7,057 nt of DNA, from positions 1-7,057 of the forward strand of contig JAHJKV010000332.1 in assembly GCA_018822065.1 (NCBI GenBank). Reading direction: 5' to 3'. Position 1 is the stretch's first letter. Every line of letters starts with the position of its first letter. Under the pieces are notes generated by a model. That model was not told where the DNA came from. It made no database searches and saw only the letters and a list, made by a program, of their open reading frames with translations. Source of the DNA: Pseudomonadota bacterium. GTDB taxonomy: Bacteria > Desulfobacterota > Desulfovibrionia > Desulfovibrionales > Desulfovibrionaceae. The position numbers and the translations under genes are program-made. Positions 1-5,522 of the stretch are shown piece after piece.

Positions 1-213
1 GAATATTTCTGTTCATAGCATAAAAAGTTTGAGGCAGTTTTATATTTGCTAGAAGTTTTTTTTGACCTTGTGGAAATAATAACTCAACCAATGGCGTCTC
101 AGTTGAAGAGGGCAGGTTTTTTGGATCTTGGGGGACGGGCGTAGTGTCTCGAATCGGTTGCCTATTTGAGATAATGTGAGTAAAAAAATATCTGCCACAA
201 TTCACTGCCACTT
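1..213 (+). other. Leader region upstream of trkA, no clear element
   Basis: The first 60 bases are AT-rich (16 of 60 are G or C), rising to about half by 121-180. It presumably carries the trkA-trkH promoter. I could not find a convincing pair of -35 and -10 boxes: GATAAT at 170-175 resembles a -10 box but has no matching -35. T runs at 56-63 and 117-122 are not preceded by stable stems. No coding sequence from an upstream gene is recognisable. Confidence 0.4.
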
Positions 214-215
214 AT

Positions 216-222
216 GAAGGGG
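216..222 (+). promoter_or_regulatory. Ribosome binding site that favours the TTG start of trkA
   Basis: GAAGGGG lies nine bases before the TTG at 232. It overlaps the codons just after the in-frame ATG at 214, so that ATG cannot use it. The bases before 214 (ctgccactt) show no Shine-Dalgarno-like sequence. This supports initiation at 232. Confidence 0.6.
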
Positions 223-231
223 TTCAATGTT

Positions 232-1596
232 TTGCGTATCATAATCGTCGGGGCCGGAGAGGTCGGATATCATATTGCCAGACGTCTTGCCGTCGAGAAC
301 AAGGATGTCGTGGTGGTGGACAATCGGGCCGAGGCGTTGACTCGTGTATCCGAGACCTTGGACGTGCAGACCATGCAGGGTTCGGGGTCCAGTCCCAGGG
401 TGCTCACCGATGCCGGTGTGCAGCAGGCGGACATCCTGTTGGCCGTGACCGACTCTGATGAGATCAACCTCATGGCCTGCTACTTTGCCAAGCGACTCTC
501 GCCGAACATCATACTGCTGGCTCGTGCGCGTGCGGCGGAATATGCCGATCACAATGAACTCCTGACCGGTGAGCCCATGTCCATTTCCAGGCTCATCAAC
601 CCGGACCAGGAGGTGGTCAATTCCATCCTGCGCCTGATGAGCGTGCCCGGCGCTGTGGAGATCAACGAGTTCGCGGACGGCAGAATCCGGCTTATCGGTG
701 TCAATCTGCCCGACGATTCACCACTGATCGGGACGCAACTGATCAATCTGCGCGATATCACTGGTGATATTGGCCTGGTTATCGCCGCCCTGGTGCGCGA
801 TGACAAACTGATTATTCCCTCTGGCGGTGATTTTATCCAGACCGGGGACGTGGTTTATTTCGCGTGCGAGATTACGGATCAGGATGAGATTCTGGAACTG
901 TTCGGCATCAAGAAAGACCCGATCAACTCCGTGCTCATCGTGGGTGGGGGCAATATCGGCTACAGCCTCGCACGGTCGCTGGACAATAAATATTACCACA
1001 CCAGACTCATCGATAGTGACCCCAAACGGTGCGCCTTCCTCTCCGAGGAACTCAACCGGCCCATTGTCCTGCATGGCGACGGCACGGACCAGGGACTTCT
1101 TGAAGAAGAAAATGTGGGCGACCTGGACATGGTCATCGCCGTGACCGGTGAGGAGGAGATGAACATCCTCACTTGCCTGCTCGCAAAGAAGATGGGGGCG
1201 CGGGAGACCATCGTACGAATCAATAATTTCGCCTACATGCCCCTTATCCGTCCCATCGGGATCGACCATGTGGTCAACCCCAGGTTGGCGGCGGTGAACA
1301 CCATCCTCAGCTATATCCGGCGGGGCAAGGTCATCTCCGCTGTGGCCATCAAGGGCGAAGAGGCCGAGGTGCTGGAGTGTTATGCCGAGGAAAAGAGCCG
1401 TCTGACGGGCAAGCGTATTATGGATGTCAAATTCCCCAAGGGCGCGTTGATTCTCTGTTTTTCCCGCGGGGACGAAGTCGTTGTGCCACGCGGTGATACC
1501 GTGATCGAACCTGGGGACCGACTGGTCATTCTCTCCACGCGCAAAAACATCACCAAGGTGGAATCGGCGCTCTCCATCACAGCGGAATTCTTCTAG
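232..1596 (+). CDS. trkA: Trk system potassium uptake protein TrkA (NAD-binding gating subunit)
   Basis: Cytoplasmic peripheral subunit that binds NAD(H)/nucleotides and gates the TrkH potassium pore. From the TTG at 232 the protein has 454 residues, close to the roughly 458 of E. coli TrkA, and contains two RCK units in tandem. The first Rossmann fold opens with GAGEVG (about residues 7-12) and has the acidic Asp30 at the end of its second strand. The second repeats this with GGGNIG (about 238-243) and Asp261, followed by HGDG (about 281-284). Each is followed by an RCK_C lobe (about 132-216 and 367-446). Start choice: an in-frame ATG at 214 would add MKGFNV but has no Shine-Dalgarno. The TTG at 232 has GAAGGGG (216-222) nine bases upstream, and its product begins MRIIIVGAGEVG, as the family normally does. 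The stop abuts the trkH start, so the two are probably translationally coupled. Product call is secure; the start is an inference. Confidence 0.95.
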   Translation: MRIIIVGAGEVGYHIARRLAVENKDVVVVDNRAEALTRVSETLDVQTMQGSGSSPRVLTDAGVQQADILLAVTDSDEINLMACYFAKRLSPNIILLARARAAEYADHNELLTGEPMSISRLINPDQEVVNSILRLMSVPGAVEINEFADGRIRLIGVNLPDDSPLIGTQLINLRDITGDIGLVIAALVRDDKLIIPSGGDFIQTGDVVYFACEITDQDEILELFGIKKDPINSVLIVGGGNIGYSLARSLDNKYYHTRLIDSDPKRCAFLSEELNRPIVLHGDGTDQGLLEEENVGDLDMVIAVTGEEEMNILTCLLAKKMGARETIVRINNFAYMPLIRPIGIDHVVNPRLAAVNTILSYIRRGKVISAVAIKGEEAEVLECYAEEKSRLTGKRIMDVKFPKGALILCFSRGDEVVVPRGDTVIEPGDRLVILSTRKNITKVESALSITAEFF

Positions 1597-3054
1597 ATGC
1601 GTCTTGGATATGTCCTACATATCATCGGCGCTCTGATCGGCTGCATCGGCTTGACCATGGTTTGGCCTCTTGGCTTTGCTATGTATTATGATGATGCTGG
1701 CATGTTGCCACTTGTCTACTCCATTGCCGTGACCCTGGTCGTCGGCTTTGGCTTTTTTCTGGTTTTCCGGGTCCCGAAGGAAGAACGGGGCATGAACCAC
1801 CGTGAGGGCATGGCCATCGTCGGGTTGGGCTGGTTTGCGGCCGGGCTATTCGGCGCCTTGCCGTTCTGGTTCGGGGATGTCTTTGGCGGCTCTTTCACTG
1901 ACTGCGTGTTCGAGTCCCTTTCCGGGTTTACCACGACCGGCTCCAGCGTGTTGACAAATATCGAGGCCGTGGCCAAGAGCATCCTGTTCTGGCGATCGCT
2001 GACACACTGGCTGGGAGGTATGGGGATCATCGTGCTTTCCCTGGCCATTCTTCCCTTTCTGGGAGTGGGGGGGATGCAGCTCTACAAGGCCGAGGTTCCA
2101 GGACCAGTGCCGGACAAGCTCAAGCCGCGCATAAAGGACACGGCCATGCTCCTGTGGAAGGTCTACCTGCTTTTTTCCCTGGCGGAAACCATCCTGCTGA
2201 TGTTCGGAGGGATGAACCTTTTCGAAGCGCTGTGCCATACCTTTGCCACCATGGCCACTGGTGGTTTCTCCACACGGAACGCCTCGGTTGCCGCGTTTGA
2301 TTCCGCCTACATCGATTACATCATCACCCTCTTCATGGTTATTGCCGGGATCAATTTTTCCCTGCATTTTCTTTTGCTTTCAGGACGACCCATGAAGATG
2401 CTCCGGGACAGTGAGTTTCGTTTTTTCATGGGACTGTTTTTCCTGTTCACCCTGATCATCACCGTGGTGACCTTTGGGGCAGGGCACTACGACAGCGTCT
2501 GGGACGCGCTGCGCTTCGGGAGTTTCCAGGTGGCGTCCATCGTCACCACCACGGGCTTTGCCACAGCTGACTATGAACTATGGCCTCCATTAACTCAGGC
2601 CATGCTTCTTTCCTGCATGTTCATCGGTGGTTGCGCCGGTTCAACCGGGGGTGGCATGAAGGTCATGCGCATCCAGTTGCTTGTGAAGCATTCCTATAAG
2701 GAACTTATCCAACTCATTCATCCGCGCAGCGTGAAGCAGGTGAAGGTGAGCGGACTTGTGGTGCCGGGCGGGGTTATTTCCGGCATATGGGCCTTTTTCG
2801 TGCTCTGGCTCATGCTCTTCACCGTGGGTGCCTTTGTGGTCGCGGCCACGGGCGAGGACCTGCTGACCAGTTTCTCGGCCTCCCTTGCCTGCATTGGCAA
2901 CATCGGTCCCGGGGTCGGGGCTGTCGGGCCCACAAAGAACTTTGCGGGCCTGTCCGACATTGCCAAGTGGACCCTGACCATACTTATGGTCTTGGGAAGG
3001 CTTGAGATTTATACTGTTGTCATTTTGTTTGTGCCGGAGTTCTGGCGCAAGTAG
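1597..3054 (+). CDS. trkH: Trk system potassium uptake protein TrkH (pore subunit)
   Basis: Inner-membrane potassium-translocating subunit that works with TrkA. The 485 residues match the usual TrkH length (E. coli about 483) and are hydrophobic throughout, in four repeated membrane-pore-membrane units. The pore loops are visible in order: SGFTTTGSS (about 109-117), MATGGFSTRN (219-228), IVTTTGFAT (315-323) and CIGNIGPGVG (432-441). The filter glycines are all present. The glycine-rich segment GGCAGSTGGGMK (344-355) matches the flexible intramembrane loop that gates TrkH channels. The start ATG follows the trkA stop with no spacer. The only upstream ribosome-site candidate is a weak GCGGA about 11 bases away (1582-1586), so translation probably depends on ribosomes finishing trkA. 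An intrinsic terminator lies about 25 bases after the stop. A KtrB-like role is less likely because the partner has two RCK units and the protein has full TrkH length. Confidence 0.95.
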   Translation: MRLGYVLHIIGALIGCIGLTMVWPLGFAMYYDDAGMLPLVYSIAVTLVVGFGFFLVFRVPKEERGMNHREGMAIVGLGWFAAGLFGALPFWFGDVFGGSFTDCVFESLSGFTTTGSSVLTNIEAVAKSILFWRSLTHWLGGMGIIVLSLAILPFLGVGGMQLYKAEVPGPVPDKLKPRIKDTAMLLWKVYLLFSLAETILLMFGGMNLFEALCHTFATMATGGFSTRNASVAAFDSAYIDYIITLFMVIAGINFSLHFLLLSGRPMKMLRDSEFRFFMGLFFLFTLIITVVTFGAGHYDSVWDALRFGSFQVASIVTTTGFATADYELWPPLTQAMLLSCMFIGGCAGSTGGGMKVMRIQLLVKHSYKELIQLIHPRSVKQVKVSGLVVPGGVISGIWAFFVLWLMLFTVGAFVVAATGEDLLTSFSASLACIGNIGPGVGAVGPTKNFAGLSDIAKWTLTILMVLGRLEIYTVVILFVPEFWRK

Positions 3055-3077
3055 GCAGGCCCTCCATCGGTCATTTC

Positions 3078-3112
3078 GCCCCTGTTCCCGATTGGTGAAT
3101 GGGGGCTTTTCT
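3078..3112 (+). terminator. Intrinsic (Rho-independent) terminator of trkA-trkH
   Basis: GCCCCTGTTC (3078-3087) pairs with GAATGGGGGC (3097-3106) in a ten-base-pair stem with two G-T wobbles and a nine-base loop. TTTTCTATTT follows immediately. It starts 23 bases after the trkH stop. The opposite strand lacks a T run after the stem, so it should act only on plus-strand transcripts. Confidence 0.87.
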
Positions 3113-3370
3113 ATTTGTACATGTCCGGTCTTCCAGGAAGATCAGTCGGAAAGCCATCTATGACTATCCAAATGTGGACGCTATCTACGCGATAGAGGGT
3201 GGGGCATGGTCCACGCCCTTCATCTCCCGGGCACTGTATCAAAATCAAAATGACACCAGAAAGGCAGGATTGAGCATGACCATTCTCTTTGGAGGATTCC
3301 ATTGTGTGCATCGGTCTCTCATTCACAAAAAAAGCGTATGTCGAATAGTTGATTTCCATATCAATAGCTG

Positions 3371-3396
3371 CCAAATGTAAATATATTACTATTTGG
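3371..3396. repeat. AT-rich inverted repeat (hairpin or operator-like dyad)
   Basis: CCAAATGTAA (3371-3380) pairs with TTAC-T-ATTTGG (3386-3396): ten base pairs with one bulged T and a five-base loop ATATA. Two further G-T wobbles can be added on the outside. No T run follows on either strand, so it is not an intrinsic terminator. Its function is unknown. Confidence 0.6.
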
Positions 3397-3520
3397 TGCA
3401 TGAGCGATCTATGGTCATGTGTTTCAAAGGGTCCGGCGGGGGATTATTAGGGCAGGAATCAAGCAATTAGTCTGGAGATTTTGAAAAAATTGTACCAGTG
3501 CCATTGAAACAAAAATTGAT

Positions 3521-3558
3521 GGATCACGAAGGATCAAGGCCATGATCCGGGTATGATC
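3521..3558. repeat. Cluster of four GATC-centred half-sites at helical spacing
   Basis: GGATCA occurs at 3521 and 3531, TGATCC at 3543 and TGATCA at 3554. The four GATC cores (3522, 3532, 3544, 3555) are spaced 10, 12 and 11 bases apart, about one DNA turn each. The second and third also form a six-base-pair hairpin around AGGCCA (3531-3548). A nine-base stretch, GATCAAGGC (3532-3540), recurs at 3666-3674. The repeats are plain in the sequence; whether they bind a protein or are methylated is unknown. Confidence 0.5.
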
Positions 3559-3700
3559 ATAGAAAGTCTTTGTTATGTAAAGCATCTATTTATTTTATTA
3601 AACTGCAATTAGTATCGTTGGCTATTGAAATATATTGTGATTTTGTGAGAGAGACAAAAATATGTGATCAAGGCTCCAGGACCCATAAATCCGCTCCGAT

Positions 3701-3741
3701 TCGATGATGGTTCAGGTTCGAAATTGGAAAGAACCATTCGA
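3701..3741. repeat. Imperfect inverted repeat with two-base bulge
   Basis: TCGATGATGGTTC (3701-3713) and GAACCATTCGA (3731-3741) pair over eleven base pairs if two bases (TG) bulge from the first arm. The loop has 17 bases. No T tract follows on either strand, so it does not look like an intrinsic terminator. It lies about 130 bases beyond the nadB stop and could be a transcript-end stem protecting the nad message, but this is a guess. Confidence 0.5.
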
Positions 3742-3790
3742 TGCTATGTATCAATGGGAGACGTGGACGAGAGCGTTTGGTGATACGCTT

Positions 3791-3870
3791 CATCCCTGAG
3801 GGAGTGGAAGAACAGGGGCAGGTGGAGCGGAGGGAAAGACCTAGCAATGCAGGCCCATCCCTGGGGAGTG
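3791..3870. repeat. Direct repeat pair just downstream of nadB
   Basis: CATCCCTGAGGGAGTG (3791-3806) recurs as CATCCCTGGGGAGTG (3856-3870), differing by one missing base; the copies start 65 bases apart. Each copy is itself dyad-symmetric (TCCCTGAGGGA and TCCCTGGGGA). The second copy ends three bases before the nadB stop codon on the opposite strand. Possible explanations are a pair of protein-binding sites or a small duplication. Confidence 0.5.
3798..3839 (-). promoter_or_regulatory. C-rich, G-poor stretch after nadB, possible Rho loading (rut) site
   Basis: Read on the minus strand, these 42 bases contain 23 C and only 3 G, starting about 35 bases after the nadB stop. C-rich, G-poor, poorly structured RNA is the known preference of Rho. 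No intrinsic terminator is visible after nadB, so Rho-dependent termination is a reasonable reading. This is inference from composition only. Confidence 0.35.
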
Positions 3871-3873
3871 TTG

Positions 3874-5463
3874 TTAGTCCACCCGGTGGTGGCAACCGCT
3901 GGATTTCTGGTTGCGCAAGGCGGCCAAGGTGATGGCGTAGGAGGCCTGGCAACCGTGAATAAGGTCGATGATCGGCTTTGATACTGGTGTCTTGCGGTAA
4001 AAATCCTGGAGATTTTTATAGAGGGTTCGCAGGTCGGAGAAGGCCCGGTTTAGGCGGTCGGCAGAGCGGGAAACACCCACGTAGTTCCACATGGTGTTGC
4101 GGATGGCGGCCCAATCCTGGGCGATGAGGGCCGGGTCCTCGTTGTGGGTGTCCCCGGGGGATTGCCAGTCCGGGATAGAGTCTTGCATCTTTTTGGAAAG
4201 ATGAGAGTTTTTTCTGAACCGAAGACCAATGTCCTGGGCGGCGGAATGACCCCAGAGCAACCCTTCGAGCAGGGAGGTCGAGGCCAGGCGGTTGGCACCA
4301 TGCACACCGGTACAACTGGTTTCGCCAGCCGCGTAGAGTCGGTCGATGGTGGTGCGGGAGCGGTTGTCCACCAGGACGCCGCCGCAGAAATAGTGGGCAG
4401 CCGGGACCACCGGGATGGGGTCACGGGTAATGTCGATGCCCATTTCCAGGCACTTGTCGTGGATGGTGGGGAAGCGGGTGGACAGATCATGATTAACGCG
4501 TGTGGCGTCCAGGAAGACGCAGTCATCGCCGCTGACGAGTAGTTCGTCCATGATCGCCCGGGTGACGATGTCCCGCGGTGCCAGGTCTGCCCTGGGATCG
4601 TGGCGGGACATGAAGGGGGTTCCGCTGCCATCCACCAGAACCGCGCCTTCGCCGCGAACGGCCTCGCTGATCAGGAAGCGGCGCTCCGCTTTTTTTGAGC
4701 CGCCGTAGAGGGCAGTGGGGTGGAACTGGACGAATTCGGCGTTGACGATTCGGGCTCTGGCCCGGTTGGCCATAGCTAGGCCGGAACCGATGGAGCCGCG
4801 TGTATTGGTGGTGTGCAGGTAGATTTGCCCGACGCCGCCCGTGGCCAGAATGGTGTAGTCGGCCAGGATGGTTTCCACTGAGGCCAGTCGCTCATTGAAG
4901 ACATAGGCTCCCACGCACTGGTTGGTGAGGCTGTATTTGAAATCCTGGTGTAGGGCATGATGGTGGGTGGTCAGGAGGTCGATGGCCGTTCGCTGGAAAA
5001 GCACTTCGATGTTCTCGTGTTTCTCCACCTCGGCGGCCAAGCCTTCCATGATATTCTTGCCGGTATGGTCGGCGCAGTGGAGGATACGGGGTACGGAATG
5101 GCCGCCTTCAAGGGTGAGTTGCCAGTCGTTTACGTCGCGTGCAAAGGGGACCTGGAGTCGGTCGATGAGCAATTCCTTGAGGATTTCCGGTCCCTTGCGG
5201 CAGAGGAAACGGGTTGCCCTGCTGTTGTTCTCATGCCATCCAGCGGTGTCGATGTCTTTTTCCAGAAGCGTCGGGGTGTCCTTGGGGCCTGTGTATACAA
5301 TCCCCCCCTGGGCTAGGGCGGTGTTGCCGGACTGCAAGACCTCCTCTGTGGTCAACAGGGTGACATGGAGGCCTTGGTCCGCCAGGCGAATGGCGGTGGT
5401 AGCTCCGGCGATTCCCGCACCGATGACCAGGGCGTCAGTCTTGCAGCGAAAATGGTTGCTCAT
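3874..5463 (-). CDS. nadB: L-aspartate oxidase NadB
   Basis: Cytoplasmic FAD enzyme for the first step of de novo NAD synthesis. It oxidises L-aspartate to iminoaspartate, with oxygen or fumarate as electron acceptor in this family; fumarate is the likely one in an anaerobe. The 529 residues are close to the E. coli length of about 540. The FAD fold opens with GAGIAG (15-20), followed by GNTALAQGGI (46-55), ATGG (207-210) and a second FAD segment ending LYAAGETSCTGVHGANRLAS (376-395). Active-site equivalents are visible: Glu119 and His122 in EGGHS, His248 in QFHPTAL, Arg270 in EAVRGEG, Arg297 in APRD, His357 in AAHYFCGG and Arg392. Ser266 sits where E. coli has a threonine. Absence of a flavinylation context and the EGGHS motif favour aspartate oxidase over the related succinate dehydrogenase/fumarate reductase subunit. 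The C-terminal helical domain (about 420-529) is intact. AAGGGA lies eight bases before the ATG. It is the last gene of the nadC-nadA-nadB run. Confidence 0.97.
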   Translation of the reverse strand: MSNHFRCKTDALVIGAGIAGATTAIRLADQGLHVTLLTTEEVLQSGNTALAQGGIVYTGPKDTPTLLEKDIDTAGWHENNSRATRFLCRKGPEILKELLIDRLQVPFARDVNDWQLTLEGGHSVPRILHCADHTGKNIMEGLAAEVEKHENIEVLFQRTAIDLLTTHHHALHQDFKYSLTNQCVGAYVFNERLASVETILADYTILATGGVGQIYLHTTNTRGSIGSGLAMANRARARIVNAEFVQFHPTALYGGSKKAERRFLISEAVRGEGAVLVDGSGTPFMSRHDPRADLAPRDIVTRAIMDELLVSGDDCVFLDATRVNHDLSTRFPTIHDKCLEMGIDITRDPIPVVPAAHYFCGGVLVDNRSRTTIDRLYAAGETSCTGVHGANRLASTSLLEGLLWGHSAAQDIGLRFRKNSHLSKKMQDSIPDWQSPGDTHNEDPALIAQDWAAIRNTMWNYVGVSRSADRLNRAFSDLRTLYKNLQDFYRKTPVSKPIIDLIHGCQASYAITLAALRNQKSSGCHHRVD

Positions 5464-5471
5464 GTATTTTG

Positions 5472-5490
5472 TCCCTTTTGTTCAGAGGGA
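5472..5490 (-). promoter_or_regulatory. nadB ribosome binding site within a possible small hairpin
   Basis: On the minus strand the Shine-Dalgarno AAGGGA (5477-5472) lies eight bases before the nadB ATG at 5463. Its AGGGA can pair with an upstream TCCCT (5490-5486) across a nine-base loop. Five base pairs are weak, so the structure may only slightly reduce nadB translation, or may mean nothing. Confidence 0.4.
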
Positions 5491-5500
5491 TGACCAGCAT

Positions 5501-5512
5501 ATAGCTAGCTAT
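5501..5512. repeat. Perfect 12-base palindrome in the nadA-nadB spacer
   Basis: ATAGCTAGCTAT is perfectly self-complementary and lies in the 59-base gap between the nadA stop and the nadB start. It contains CTAG, a tetramer that is generally scarce in many proteobacteria. It is too short to act as a stable terminator. It may be an operator or chance. Confidence 0.45.
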
Positions 5513-5522
5513 TCATAGCCCG

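Larger units (their letters stand above)
3113..3873. other. Long intergenic gap between the convergent trkAH and nadCAB operons, partly AT-rich
   Basis: About 760 bases with no credible gene. Hand counts give about 36% GC for 3361-3660 and about 29% for 3541-3660, against clearly GC-rich neighbouring genes; the part next to nadB (about 3668-3873) returns to a higher GC. The two open frames of about 95 codons at 3099-3380 (plus) and 3111-3401 (minus) lie opposite each other. Neither has recognisable motifs, and the first begins inside the trkH terminator. The gap holds several inverted and direct repeats, listed separately. I see no tRNA, no transposase remnant and no convincing promoter. It could be decayed foreign DNA, a spacer with a small RNA, or simple non-coding sequence. 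Confidence 0.7.

Noticed and set aside
56..63. Run of eight T as end of an upstream terminator
   Set aside because: No GC-rich stem precedes it; the surrounding sequence is simply AT-rich.
92..107. Possible sigma-54 promoter upstream of trkA (TGGC ... TTGA)
   Set aside because: The -24 GG is present but the essential -12 GC is GA, and most other consensus positions do not match.
159..186. Possible sigma-70 promoter TTGCCT with TAAAAA, or GATAAT at 170-175
   Set aside because: Only four of six matches in each box for the first, and no acceptable -35 for the second. Too weak to list as a promoter.
3181..3195. Small hairpin CTATC-TACGC-GATAG
   Set aside because: Only five base pairs with no supporting context; expected by chance in a gap this size.
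3099..3380. 93-codon plus-strand open frame after trkH
   Set aside because: It starts inside the terminator stem, has no ribosome site, no recognisable motif, and overlaps a comparable frame on the opposite strand.
3111..3401. 96-codon minus-strand open frame in the gap
   Set aside because: No recognisable domain, no clear ribosome site, and it lies opposite another open frame across the trkH terminator region. It could only be rescued by conservation in relatives.
3556..3581. Minus-strand promoter-like pair TTTACA and TATGAT
   Set aside because: The boxes look good individually but the spacer is only 14 bases, below the usual 16-18, and no gene or structured RNA follows clearly.
3668..3952. 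94-codon minus-strand frame overlapping the nadB 3' end
   Set aside because: It overlaps the well-supported nadB C-terminus in another frame and has a low-complexity proline/arginine/leucine composition typical of a shadow frame.
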